Assembly (NCBI GenBank): GCA_002841545.1
Contig: PGZZ01000003.1
Coordinates: 62,001-126,000 of the forward strand
DNA: 64,000 bases
Source: Firmicutes bacterium HGW-Firmicutes-16
GTDB taxonomy: Bacteria > Bacillota > Clostridia > Oscillospirales > Oscillospiraceae
Direction: 5' to 3'
In this document: positions 45,178-53,183 of the stretch, piece after piece
How positions within the stretch are numbered: the first letter of the stretch is position 1
How the letters are laid out: each line of letters opens with the position of its first letter
The notes under the pieces: generated by a model
What the model saw: the letters and a program-made list of their open reading frames with translations, nothing else
What the model was told of the DNA's origin: nothing
Database searches by the model: none
Translations under genes and position numbers: made by a program

Positions 45178-45179
45178 AA
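45152..45179 (-). promoter_or_regulatory. Sigma-A-type promoter of the DUF134 operon
   Basis: On the minus strand a perfect TTGACA (45179-45174) and TATACT (45157-45152) are separated by 16 bp, ~48 bp before the ATG at 45104. Confidence 0.85.
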
Positions 45180-45250
45180 TATCTATTTTAGAATCACAGG
45201 CTTAACCGGCAATCATCATGGTGAGCATAATTGCAAAATGCAAAAAACGG

Positions 45251-45297
45251 ATAATGACGCGTCTCTCGGAAGCCTTAATCGAGAGACGCGTCATTAT
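45251..45297. repeat. Perfect 18-bp inverted repeat
   Basis: ATAATGACGCGTCTCTCG (45251-45268) pairs exactly with 45280-45297 around an 11-nt loop. On the minus strand CCG and six T follow, as in a terminator, yet no minus-strand gene lies upstream of it. It may block antisense transcription into the DUF134 promoter or mark an unannotated small RNA. Confidence 0.7.
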
Positions 45298-45370
45298 ACC
45301 CTTGTATTTGATTTTTTAGCTTACCATCAAGCGCTTTCGCCTTCAAGCCCCCGGGAGGGATGATAAAGCG

Positions 45371-45408
45371 ATAAAATCCCTAAAGTTTTTAGGGATTTTA
45401 TATTTTTG
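45371..45408 (+). terminator. Hairpin with T-run in the fmdE-like leader
   Basis: ATAAAATCCCTAAA (45371-45384) pairs with TTTAGGGATTTTAT (45388-45401), followed by ATTTTTG. It is ~140 bp upstream of the fmdE-like gene on the same strand and could be an attenuator or the end of a short transcript. Confidence 0.6.
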
Positions 45409-45548
45409 TAAAAATCGCTCTCATACCTTGTCTGAAATATGTCGGATTTTGCGTCCCCCTCAGGGGCTTGCGCGTAATAGATACAATAGTAAAATTGTAA
45501 TTAAGTCTGGAAAGACAAGGAAAATCTGAAAAGGGACGGTTAAAAAGG

Positions 45549-46073
45549 ATGTACGATATTGAAAAATGGGAAAAAGCAGCTGCGTTCCACGGTCACAAAT
45601 GCGGTGGGCTCGCAATAGGCTTCAAGGCTGTTGAGGCTCTCATGCAGCATATTACGACCGGTGCCGCCGAGGATGAGCAGATAGTCTGCATCACTGAGAA
45701 CGATGCCTGCGGTGTAGACGCAATACAGGCTTTACTCAGCTGCACAATAGGAAAAGGAAACATGATATATAAACCGCTTGGGAAGATGGCCTTCAACTTC
45801 TACTTCCGTGAAAAGGGCGAAGCTCTGCGCCTGTATTTCAAGGCGGCAAAAGCTGAGGATATGCCCCACGACGAGTGGCTGGAGTACATACTCAACGCGC
45901 CAGCCGAGGAGCTTTTCGATTACTCAAAGCCCTCGTTCGAGCTACCTGAAAGGGCGCGTTTGTTCCGCTCGGAGACCTGCTCAATATGCGGGGAAAGAGC
46001 TCGCGAGGACAAATTCCGTCTCAAGGACGGCAAACCTGTCTGCCTGGGCTGCTTTAATGAATACGACAGATAA
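45549..46073 (+). CDS. FmdE-family protein with C-terminal zinc finger
   Basis: A 174-residue protein. The FmdE domain shows AAFHGHKCGGLAIGFKAVEA, ENDACGVDAIQALLSCTIGK and KMAFNFYFREKGEALRLYF. The C-terminus is a four-Cys zinc ribbon (CSICGERA ... CLGCF, about residues 144-170). FmdE was named from the methanogen formylmethanofuran dehydrogenase locus; in bacteria it commonly sits by molybdenum or tungsten genes and its role is unclear. Here it leads an operon with a metal- or oxyanion-type ABC transporter. Confidence 0.9.
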   Translation: MYDIEKWEKAAAFHGHKCGGLAIGFKAVEALMQHITTGAAEDEQIVCITENDACGVDAIQALLSCTIGKGNMIYKPLGKMAFNFYFREKGEALRLYFKAAKAEDMPHDEWLEYILNAPAEELFDYSKPSFELPERARLFRSETCSICGERAREDKFRLKDGKPVCLGCFNEYDR

Positions 46074-46089
46074 AATAAGGGGTAATAAT

Positions 46090-47232
46090 ATGAAAACAAA
46101 AAAGATTTCGGCACTTTTGCTTGCAATGACCCTTTTACTCGCGCTTTTTGCAGGATGCTCGTCCAAAGCAGGAAAAGCTTCGGCTGAGCCTTCCACTTCA
46201 CCCGATCAGACCGCAACAGCAACAACCCGCACAATAACAGACATGGTTGGCCGTACAGTTGAAATACCATCAACTGTTGGAAAAATAGTTCCTCTTGGCA
46301 ACACGCCACGAATGATTACATATCTGGGACTTGCGGACAAAGTAGTAGGAGTAGGGGGTATGGCGGCGGATAAGATATCTCCTGTAACAGCCTATGCTTA
46401 CGCCAACAAGGACCTGTGGGCAAATGTACCCATCGTCGGCACTGATGCGGCTGGCGCGACAGATTATTATCCGGAACAAATTATCGCTGTTCATCCCGAT
46501 GTAATACTTTGCTCATATACTGCAGAGCTGGCGGATGAAATCCAGACGAAAACCAGCATTCCGACAGTTGTAGTAGCTATGGGAACACTGTTTGGCGATG
46601 ACTACAACGAAGCTCTTCGGATTCTTGGTGATGTTTGCGGAGTAAAAGACAGAGCGGAGGAAGTTATCTCCTACATAGACGAATGTCTCAACGATCTCGC
46701 AACCAGAACGGCAGAGATTCCCGATGAGGATAAGCCCACCGTTCTTGGCGCTGCCGCAACTTTTAAAGGCGCACACGGCATAGAGGGCGTGTATTCCAAA
46801 TATGCTGTGTTCCAAGCGATAGCCGCAAACGATGTCACCGATGGCATCTCCGACACAATTGGCGGAGTTCTGGTTGACAAGGAACAAATCCTTGGCTGGA
46901 ATCCCCAAATTATCTTCTTTGATTTTGGCGGGGTAGCGCTTGTCAAGACAGATTATGCAGAAAACCCAGACTTTTATGCGCAGCTGACAGCCGTAAAAGA
47001 CGGAAATCTTTATCAGTACCCTAGCTCTACTTCATATTATTCGAATGTCGAGATTCCGATTGTCAATAGCTATTATGTTGCAAGTTTGTTATATCCCGAG
47101 CAGTTCAAAGATATCGTGTTCGAAGAAAATTCAAATGAAATATTTAAATTTTTCCTTGGAACAGACGATTATCTGAGTAAGCTTGAGGCTGCCGGTGCAG
47201 GCTACGGCAAAGTTGAGCTTGGTGCAAAATAA
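46090..47232 (+). CDS. ABC transporter substrate-binding lipoprotein (BtuF/FepB type)
   Basis: A 380-residue protein. The signal peptide ends in ALFAGCSS (lipobox), with a Ser/Thr-rich linker. The mature part is a class III binding protein: ITDMVGRTVEIPSTVGKIVP, NTPRMITYLGLADKVVGVGG, EQIIAVHPDVILCSYTAEL, VDKEQILGWNPQIIFFDFGG. The true start is the ATG at 46090 after AAGGGG; a longer overlapping frame into the FmdE gene is spurious. Usual cargo is a siderophore, cobalamin or molybdate/tungstate; the neighbouring FmdE and MobA/ModE-like genes favour Mo or W. Confidence 0.92.
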   Translation: MKTKKISALLLAMTLLLALFAGCSSKAGKASAEPSTSPDQTATATTRTITDMVGRTVEIPSTVGKIVPLGNTPRMITYLGLADKVVGVGGMAADKISPVTAYAYANKDLWANVPIVGTDAAGATDYYPEQIIAVHPDVILCSYTAELADEIQTKTSIPTVVVAMGTLFGDDYNEALRILGDVCGVKDRAEEVISYIDECLNDLATRTAEIPDEDKPTVLGAAATFKGAHGIEGVYSKYAVFQAIAANDVTDGISDTIGGVLVDKEQILGWNPQIIFFDFGGVALVKTDYAENPDFYAQLTAVKDGNLYQYPSSTSYYSNVEIPIVNSYYVASLLYPEQFKDIVFEENSNEIFKFFLGTDDYLSKLEAAGAGYGKVELGAK

Positions 47233-48311
47233 TGTCAAACGACCGCATTACTCAGCTACAGCTATACGACGCTTTTATCAGACGGAAAAAGCTTACGTTT
47301 GCAATATCTGTGGTTGCGACTATAGTGATCGCACTCTTTGCTGTTAGCGCAGGCTCTCTGGATATCCCCATACCTGAAGTAATAAAAAGTCTATTCGGTA
47401 AAGGAGAGCCCCAATCCCAGATAGCCGTTATGGGGATAAGGCTGCCACGCGTCGTAGCGGCTATCATTGTAGGTGCGACCCTGGCTGTATCCGGTGCCGT
47501 AATGCAGTGCGTGCTGCAAAACCCACTCGCTTCGGCATCAACAATTGGGGTATCTCAGGGTGCCGCTTTTGGTGCCGCTTTGGGAATTATAGTGTTTGGC
47601 GGCGGAGTCGTTAATTCCGACTCTGCCGCCACGGCGGTTTCCATTAATAATCCTTACATAGTTACTATATGCGCTTTTGTGTGCGGCTCGTTGTCTACTG
47701 GAGTAGTTATTCTTCTATCCCAGTTTAAAAAGGATTTGGGGCCCGGAGGGCTTATTTTGGCTGGCGTTGCTTTAAGCTCCCTATTTACCGGCTGCAGTAC
47801 TTTGCTTCAATATTTTGCGGATGAAACAAAAATCAGCGCTGTTGTGTTCTGGACTTTTGGAAATTTAGGCTCGGCAGGCTGGACGGAGCTGCTCATTCTT
47901 GCGGTTGTGCTTTTCGCTTCACTGGCGTATTTCCTGCTGAACCGCTGGAACTATAACGCGATGGAAAGCGGAGCCGATACCGCAAAGAGCCTCGGCGTCA
48001 ACACAAGAGCCGTAATCCTGATTAGCATGGCTATTTGCTCTCTTGCTGCCGCCGTGGCTGTATCTTTTGTTGGGATAATCAGCTTCGTCGGACTTGTGGC
48101 TCCGCATATAATGCGCAGATTTGTCGGCAACGACTACAGATATCTTATACCGTGCTCCGCAGTTGCCGGAGCGCTGCTTCTTATTCTGGCCGACACCTTC
48201 GGCAGACTGATAATCGCGCCCGTCATACTTCCAATCGGAGCCATTACTTCCTTCCTAGGGGCGCCCTTGTTCCTCTATCTTCTGTTTAGGGGGTTCAAGA
48301 GCAATGGTTGA
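47232..48311 (+). CDS. ABC transporter permease (BtuC/FecCD type)
   Basis: A 359-residue permease with about ten membrane segments and the FecCD pattern: VMGIRLPRVVAAIIVGATLA, GAVMQCVLQNPLASASTIGV, GGLILAGVALSSLFTG, VSFVGIISFVGLVAPHIMRR. Its ATG overlaps the stop of the binding-protein gene by one base (TAATG). Homodimer expected, working with the ATPase gene that overlaps its end by 8 nt. Confidence 0.94.
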   Translation: MSNDRITQLQLYDAFIRRKKLTFAISVVATIVIALFAVSAGSLDIPIPEVIKSLFGKGEPQSQIAVMGIRLPRVVAAIIVGATLAVSGAVMQCVLQNPLASASTIGVSQGAAFGAALGIIVFGGGVVNSDSAATAVSINNPYIVTICAFVCGSLSTGVVILLSQFKKDLGPGGLILAGVALSSLFTGCSTLLQYFADETKISAVVFWTFGNLGSAGWTELLILAVVLFASLAYFLLNRWNYNAMESGADTAKSLGVNTRAVILISMAICSLAAAVAVSFVGIISFVGLVAPHIMRRFVGNDYRYLIPCSAVAGALLLILADTFGRLIIAPVILPIGAITSFLGAPLFLYLLFRGFKSNG

Positions 48312-49137
48312 AGTAAGAAATATGACATTCGCTTATGATAAGACCACGAGAAACATCCTCGAGGATGTAAGCTTTGATATACAGCGAAATGAATGTATCG
48401 CCATTCTCGGAAATAACGGAGCCGGTAAAAGTACGTTGCTGAAATGCATCGACCGAATCTGCCCTGCCGAAAAGGGTGTAGTGCTTGTTGATAGTCAAAA
48501 CGCGTACAAAATGAGCAGAACCGAAATGGCGCAGAATATTGCATATGTGCCGCAGATCAGCACATACGCAAACATGACCGTTTTCGATTCGATACTACTT
48601 GGCAGGAAGCCGTATATCAAGTGGGACGCAACCACAGAGGACAGAGAGATTGTATCCGATATCATCCATAAGATGAAGCTGGATTCTTTCGCTCTTCGAA
48701 CCGTATCGCAGCTCTCAGGCGGTGAGGCACAGAAGGTAATGCTGGCACGCGCACTGGCACAGCAGCCGAAGCTCCTGCTCTTGGACGAGCCTACGAGTAA
48801 CCTTGACCCGCGCAATCAGCACGAGGTTCTTCAGACAGTAAAGAAAATCGCGCAGGAGAATAACATCTGCGTCGCAATTATTATTCACGATCTTAATCTT
48901 GCAATCCGTTATTGCGACCGCTTTGTGTTTCTCAAGGATTCGCGTGTTTTCTCCTATGGCGGGCTGGATACAATGACGCCGGAAAACATTGAAGCGGTAT
49001 ACCAAATGCATGTTCACATCATCGATTATATGGGGATCCCGGTCATCGTTCCTTTCCCTGACGAGAAAGTGACGGTGAAATCAGGCGAAACGAACAGTCC
49101 TGAAAATTTATGCGGAATTATGGCTAGAGTCCGGTAG
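48304..49137 (+). CDS. ABC transporter ATP-binding protein (BtuD/FepC type)
   Basis: A 277-residue ATPase: Walker A GNNGAGKSTLLKCIDRI, signature QLSGGEAQKVMLARALA, Walker B LLLLDEPTSNLDPRNQ and switch His in IIIHDLNLAIRYCDR. The C-terminus carries ~25 extra polar residues (SGETNSPENLCGIM). Third part of the importer for a metal chelate or Mo/W oxyanion. Confidence 0.94.
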   Translation: MVEVRNMTFAYDKTTRNILEDVSFDIQRNECIAILGNNGAGKSTLLKCIDRICPAEKGVVLVDSQNAYKMSRTEMAQNIAYVPQISTYANMTVFDSILLGRKPYIKWDATTEDREIVSDIIHKMKLDSFALRTVSQLSGGEAQKVMLARALAQQPKLLLLDEPTSNLDPRNQHEVLQTVKKIAQENNICVAIIIHDLNLAIRYCDRFVFLKDSRVFSYGGLDTMTPENIEAVYQMHVHIIDYMGIPVIVPFPDEKVTVKSGETNSPENLCGIMARVR

Positions 49138-49161
49138 ATAAAGCTATCGCTAACGGTTAAG

Positions 49162-49794
49162 GTGTTTCCGTCGGGGCGTCGGCAACTAATTGTCCCTGTT
49201 CATGATTCGCAAATTACGGCGAATTATTTTTCTCGCTGTTCCGGCGGTTACATATTATGCCCCTCGCACGGTCTGTTGCAGGCTGCGAGGGGCGCGTTGC
49301 GGTTGCTCGTATCCACCCTGCAGCAGGCCGGTGCCGAGCCTATTGTCGTAGTGACAGGAAATCAAGCTGATGCTCTCGAAAAAGAGCTTTCAAAGAGCGG
49401 AGTCGTATTCCTGCACAACAAAGATTATATGACCTCTCAAATGTTCGATTCAGTGAAGCTCGGTTTGAGCTATATAAATGACAAGTGTGATCGCGTTCTG
49501 TTTACCATTAGCGATGCCCCACTGTTTACTATGCAGACCATTGCGGAGCTTTTTCGCAGCGACGCAGACATTGCTATCCCTGTCTTCACGGGCAGAAAAG
49601 GACATCCTTTGCTTATAAAGACCACGGTTATTCCGCGGATACTTGAGACTGAAAGCGACAACGGACTTCGCGGCGCAATAAGAGCATCCGGAGTGGAAAC
49701 GGAGCTCGTTACCGTCGAGGACGAGGGCGTTCTCTTCTATACGAGCTCGTCGAGCAGCACAACCGCCAGCTTTTTCGGCCGGTGTACGCGCTGA
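49162..49794 (+). pseudogene. MobA-like nucleotidyltransferase domain, N-terminus degenerate and frame-broken
   Basis: From about residue 45 the frame reads as a MobA/MocA-type NTP transferase: LLVSTLQQAGAEPIVVVTGN, MFDSVKLGLSYINDKCDRVL, ISDAPLFTMQTIAELF, GRKGHPLLIKTTVIPRILE. The family's N-terminal nucleotide loop (LAAGxSxRMG) is missing; the region before it (49162-49300) reads as nonsense and includes a hairpin (GCCCCTCGCA/TGCGAGGGGC, 49259-49293). The end turns into a Ser-rich tail, whereas the next frame continues naturally (YELVEQHNRQLFRPVYAL) into the helix-turn-helix protein at 49782. It appears to be a broken MobA-HTH fusion gene. Confidence 0.6.
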
Positions 49795-50105
49795 GACTTG
49801 CGCGTGAAGACATATTTTTCGGTCCGGAGGAAGCGAGACTTCTAGGACTTGTTCGCGATACGGGTTCTGTAAAGCTTGCCTGCGCCCAACTTAGCCTCTC
49901 ATACAGCAAGGGCTGGTACATTCTCAAAAGAATCAATCTCGGAGTCGGAACCCCGGTGGTGGAGAGCATTCAGGGCGGCACAGGCGGTGGCTACACCGTT
50001 CTAACTGAAAAAGGGCGGTGGCTGCTTGATAGGTTCGCAGCCTTCGAAGCCGATTGCCGCGAATATGCGAAAAAGAGCTTTCAGACGCATTTTTCTGAAG
50101 GCTGA
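49782..50105 (+). CDS. ModE-like winged-helix protein (probably the 3' part of a broken fusion)
   Basis: A 107-residue frame from a GTG at 49782: FFGPEEARLLGLVRDTGSVK, LACAQLSLSYSKGWYILKRI, GVGTPVVESIQGGTGGGYTV, LTEKGRWLLDRFAAFEADCR. This is the N-terminal DNA-binding domain of ModE (LysR-type winged helix), the molybdate-responsive regulator, without a molybdate-binding domain. The open frame extends upstream of 49782 into sequence that fits the end of the MobA-like domain, so it was probably fused to it. It may still be translated by coupling from the overlapping frame. Confidence 0.75.
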   Translation: MYALRLAREDIFFGPEEARLLGLVRDTGSVKLACAQLSLSYSKGWYILKRINLGVGTPVVESIQGGTGGGYTVLTEKGRWLLDRFAAFEADCREYAKKSFQTHFSEG

Positions 50106-50150
50106 GACTAAAGGAATATTTGCTGTTCACAATTCAAATAAACCAAAGCG

Positions 50151-50193
50151 GAGCCGAAGTGACTTCTTTTGAAGTCACGTTGGCTCTGTTTTT
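50151..50193 (+). terminator. Rho-independent terminator of the fmdE-transporter operon
   Basis: A two-part stem (GAGCC with GGCTC, and GTGACTTC with GAAGTCAC around a TTTT loop) is followed by TGTTTTT. It lies 45 bp after the ModE-like stop. The bases from 50194 to 50374 hold no recognisable gene. Confidence 0.88.
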
Positions 50194-50374
50194 GTACCGT
50201 TTTGCTATTTATAGATATTTCGGCCAAGATATCTGATTTAACGCACACTTAACGCATTTGCATAAAGAATACATCATTTTAGAAAGTTCGGAAGGCTATG
50301 CAATTTATACTTTTATATAACGGACTGCGGAGGAGAATTGGACTACGGGGATGTGTTCAGATTAGGTTCAATTA

Positions 50375-50818
50375 TTATGGTGCAATACCCTGTTTGTCGG
50401 CGCACAAAATACCTAGAGCATCCAGATATCCCTCAAGTCCGCGTCCTTTTATCGTGGCAATGCAAGCAGAACGGATATAGGAGACTTTTCGGAAATTTTC
50501 TCGCTTATCGGGGTCTGATATGTGCACCTCCACGGCAGGAATTCCAACGGCTTTTACCGCGTCAAGCAAGGCTATACTCGTGTGAGTGTAAGCCGCCGGA
50601 TTGATAATGATGCCTTCGAATGTGCCGTATGCTCCCTGAATAGCGTCCACCAGCGCTCCCTCGTGATTCGACTGAAAGAACTCCACCGAAACGCCGAGCT
50701 TATCCGCTTCCCCGCAAAGCATTGACTTAAGGTCCTCATAAGTTCGGCTTCCGTAAAGCTCGGGTTCACGAACACCCAGCATATTTATATTAGGCCCGTT
50801 TATCACTAATATTTTCAT
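50375..50818 (-). CDS. aroQ: 3-dehydroquinate dehydratase, type II
   Basis: A 147-residue enzyme making 3-dehydroshikimate from 3-dehydroquinate. It shows MKILVINGPNINMLGVREPE, the flexible-loop Tyr in LYGSRTYEDLK, EFFQSNHEGALVDAIQ, INPAAYTHTSIALLDA and VEVHISDPDKRENFRKVSYI, all typical of AroQ. The ATG at 50818 has GGAGGG upstream and lies within the aroE-aroK gene's end (29-nt overlap). Last gene of the aromatic operon. Confidence 0.97.
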   Translation of the reverse strand: MKILVINGPNINMLGVREPELYGSRTYEDLKSMLCGEADKLGVSVEFFQSNHEGALVDAIQGAYGTFEGIIINPAAYTHTSIALLDAVKAVGIPAVEVHISDPDKRENFRKVSYIRSACIATIKGRGLEGYLDALGILCADKQGIAP

Positions 50819-52043
50819 TAAATTCCCTCCAGATAACTGCTGCGGTGTCTTCAGGTGTGAGACGGGTTTCAACACAGACGTCGCGGAAGCGTAGATAAGC
50901 CGTAAGCCGCTCGCTGTACATTTCCGAAAGATTGGTTCCTTGTGACAGCGGCCGCCCATCTCGCGAAAGCAGCGACAAGTCCCGCTCAAGATAATAGACA
51001 CGTCCGTTTTGGCGCAGCGGAATATAGTTGCGTTCGTCTTTTACAGCGCCGCCGCCGACAGAGATGATTTTTCCGGTCAACAGTCCTAGCTTCGCAATCA
51101 TTTCGCGCTCAAGCTCTCGAAATCCATCTTCGCCATTTTTTGCAAAAATGTCGGATATTGTACAGCCGGTAATTTTCTCGATTTCCGCGTCTGTATCTAT
51201 CAGGTCTCTTCCCGTAATCTTTGCCAAAGCGGCGCCGACTGTGCTTTTTCCGCATCCCGGCATACCGATAAGAACGATATTGTCAGTTTCACGGCGAAGC
51301 TTTTCGTATGTTTTCAAATTCTCGGAGTCGTCTATGTTGATGCCGAAAAACAGTTCTTCCGCAGCCTTGGCCTGAGCGACCAGCATTGGTAGTCCGTTAA
51401 TGTTCGAAATTCCAAGCTCATCCGCCTGCATAAGAAACGCTGTGCGCGCCGGATTGAAAATAAGCTCAATCGCACCTTCGCATTTTGTGAAAACATGTAA
51501 ATCAACAGGAGCTCTGCCGACCGCTGGATACATGCCGACAGGAGTTGCGTTTACAACTATCTCGGCGTTGCTGTGCCTGTTCAAATTATCGTAGTTGTTC
51601 TCGCCATTTCTGGAAACGACGACGACTTCTGATGCGCCAAGCTTTTTTGCCACATACGCAACTGTAAGCGACGCGCCGCCGCTGCCGAGTACCACTGTTT
51701 TCTTTCCCTTGAAGTCAATACCAGACAGTTTGACCTGAAACTCAAAGCCATAGGCGTCGGTGTTGAAGCCGTATAGCAAACCGTCAGACTTGCGGACTAT
51801 GGTGTTTACGCTGCCAATAGCCTGCGCAACGGGTGACAAAACGTCGCAGTATTTCATTACCTCTAGCTTGTATGGAATAGTCACATTTAGTCCGCCGATA
51901 TCGTCCCGACGGAAGAAATCGTCCAGTTGCTCGGGCTCAAGTTCAAAGAGGCTGTAGTTGCAGTTTCCGAGCTCGCGGTGGATCGCAACGGAATAGCTGT
52001 GACCCAGCTTTCTGCCGATTAGGCCATAAAGTCTATCTTCCAT
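50790..52043 (-). CDS. Bifunctional shikimate dehydrogenase / shikimate kinase
   Basis: A 417-residue fusion. Residues 1-245 are AroE: YGLIGRKLGHSYSVAIHREL, NVTIPYKLEVM (catalytic Lys59), YGFNTDAYGF (Asp96), NAD(P) loop VVLGSGGAS. Residues ~253-417 are AroK: Walker A IGMPGCGKST (260-268 region), DTDAEIE, SVGGGAV and the lid RDGRPLSQ. It performs reduction of 3-dehydroshikimate and phosphorylation of shikimate in one chain. The GSGGAS loop lacks the usual following R (GAGGAxRA), which may alter NADPH preference. Lies 2 bp after pheA. Confidence 0.95.
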   Translation of the reverse strand: MEDRLYGLIGRKLGHSYSVAIHRELGNCNYSLFELEPEQLDDFFRRDDIGGLNVTIPYKLEVMKYCDVLSPVAQAIGSVNTIVRKSDGLLYGFNTDAYGFEFQVKLSGIDFKGKKTVVLGSGGASLTVAYVAKKLGASEVVVVSRNGENNYDNLNRHSNAEIVVNATPVGMYPAVGRAPVDLHVFTKCEGAIELIFNPARTAFLMQADELGISNINGLPMLVAQAKAAEELFFGINIDDSENLKTYEKLRRETDNIVLIGMPGCGKSTVGAALAKITGRDLIDTDAEIEKITGCTISDIFAKNGEDGFRELEREMIAKLGLLTGKIISVGGGAVKDERNYIPLRQNGRVYYLERDLSLLSRDGRPLSQGTNLSEMYSERLTAYLRFRDVCVETRLTPEDTAAVIWREFNENISDKRA

Positions 52044-52045
52044 AT

Positions 52046-53182
52046 TTACACTTCTTCATAATTCCCGAGAAATACGAAGGTTTCACAGCTGCGCTCAAGA
52101 TCCTCCAGCATTGACATGACAAGCGGTTCGCGCACGGATGCGTCGAGATCCAGGAAGAAAACAAACTCAAAATTTCGACCTGAGACAGGACAGCTTTCCA
52201 GCTTGTTCATATTAATCCCGAGGATTGCCGGCTTTGATATTATATCATATAGTGCTCCCGGCTTGTTGTCGCAGACAAATATCATGCTAAGTTTGTTTGC
52301 GCCATCGTAAATCTTAGGCTCTTTTGTGATACAAATAAAACGTGTATAGTTATTTTCACTGTCCTGCACGGAGTCGGATACGACAGTTAGTCCGTACAGC
52401 TCGGCGCAGGCGTGTGAAGAAAGGGCCGCAATGTGAGGATTATTTGATTCGGAAATCATTTTTGCGGCCAAAGCGGTGTTCCCACAGGGAATGACCTTGA
52501 CATCTTTGAGGGAAGAAAGGAATTTACCGCACTGATTTATAGCCTGCTCGTGCGAATAGATTTCTTTGATGTCTGAGAGCGCAGCTCCGGGCTTTGCCAG
52601 AAGCTCGTGACGGATACACAGCTTTGTGCTGCGCACAACAGAAAAATTCCTGTTCTGAAGCAGTTTGTATATCGACCGAACAGAGCCGCTTGAGCTGTTC
52701 TCTATTGGAAGAACGCCGAATGCGCACAGACCGGAATCAACCGCGTCAAAAACCGCTTCAAAGGTCTTTACATACACGATATTTGCTCGTGTAAGCAGCT
52801 TCTCGCAAGCAGCCTGAGAGTTTGAACCCTCAATGCCCTGACAGGCAACGGTACCGCTGCGGGGAAAAACCGCTTCGCTGGCTGAGAGGGCCCGCTCAAT
52901 CTGCGTCCTTACATTTGACGATACGGAGAGAAGTTCGTTTTGGCGGGACTTGGAAAGCTTGAACAAGGTGGAAAAAAGGTTAAATGCGTAAGGCTCCATA
53001 TTCCCGGATTTCTCCGAGACTTTAGCCAGAATTTCCCGCTCCCGCTCTCTGTCAAATGTCGGGAGACCGAGATTTTTTTTGGCTGCGCCCATCTCGTCGG
53101 CCAGCTCCATTCTTTTTAGAAAAAGTGACAGCATACTGTCGTCGACCTCGTCGATTTGTTTTCTGATTTCAGTTTTATCCAT
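52046..53182 (-). CDS. pheA: Bifunctional chorismate mutase / prephenate dehydratase
   Basis: A 378-residue P-protein. Residues 1-~85 are an AroQ-type chorismate mutase (KTEIRKQIDEVDDSMLSLFL, REREREILAKV). Prephenate dehydratase follows from ~105 (VACQGIEGSNSQAACEKL, GVLPIENSSSGSVRSIYKLL, HEQAINQCGKFL, NNYTRFICI). A C-terminal ACT domain (~290-370) has GALYDIISKPAILGINMNKL and then ESCP in place of the usual ESRP phenylalanine-binding motif, so feedback inhibition may differ. The ATG at 53182 has GAGGAGG upstream. Confidence 0.95.
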   Translation of the reverse strand: MDKTEIRKQIDEVDDSMLSLFLKRMELADEMGAAKKNLGLPTFDREREREILAKVSEKSGNMEPYAFNLFSTLFKLSKSRQNELLSVSSNVRTQIERALSASEAVFPRSGTVACQGIEGSNSQAACEKLLTRANIVYVKTFEAVFDAVDSGLCAFGVLPIENSSSGSVRSIYKLLQNRNFSVVRSTKLCIRHELLAKPGAALSDIKEIYSHEQAINQCGKFLSSLKDVKVIPCGNTALAAKMISESNNPHIAALSSHACAELYGLTVVSDSVQDSENNYTRFICITKEPKIYDGANKLSMIFVCDNKPGALYDIISKPAILGINMNKLESCPVSGRNFEFVFFLDLDASVREPLVMSMLEDLERSCETFVFLGNYEEV

Positions 53183-53183
53183 A

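Larger units (their letters stand above)
45105..45548. promoter_or_regulatory. Divergent regulatory region between DUF134 and fmdE-like genes
   Basis: 444 bp with no gene. It contains, left to right, twin palindromes around the DUF134 promoter (45129-45179), a perfect 18-bp inverted repeat (45251-45297), and a 14-bp hairpin with T-run (45371-45408) in the leader of the fmdE-like operon. A TACAAT/ATTGTA inverted repeat lies at 45482-45499. Confidence 0.6.

Noticed and set aside
45298-45548. Molybdenum-cofactor riboswitch upstream of the FmdE gene
   Set aside because: The context would suit one, but I could not match the conserved core by eye; left as a covariance search to run.
45778-46089. 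5' extension of the binding-protein frame into the FmdE gene
   Set aside because: The extension overlaps a well-supported gene in another frame, while the ATG at 46090 has a ribosome site and a complete lipoprotein signal peptide.
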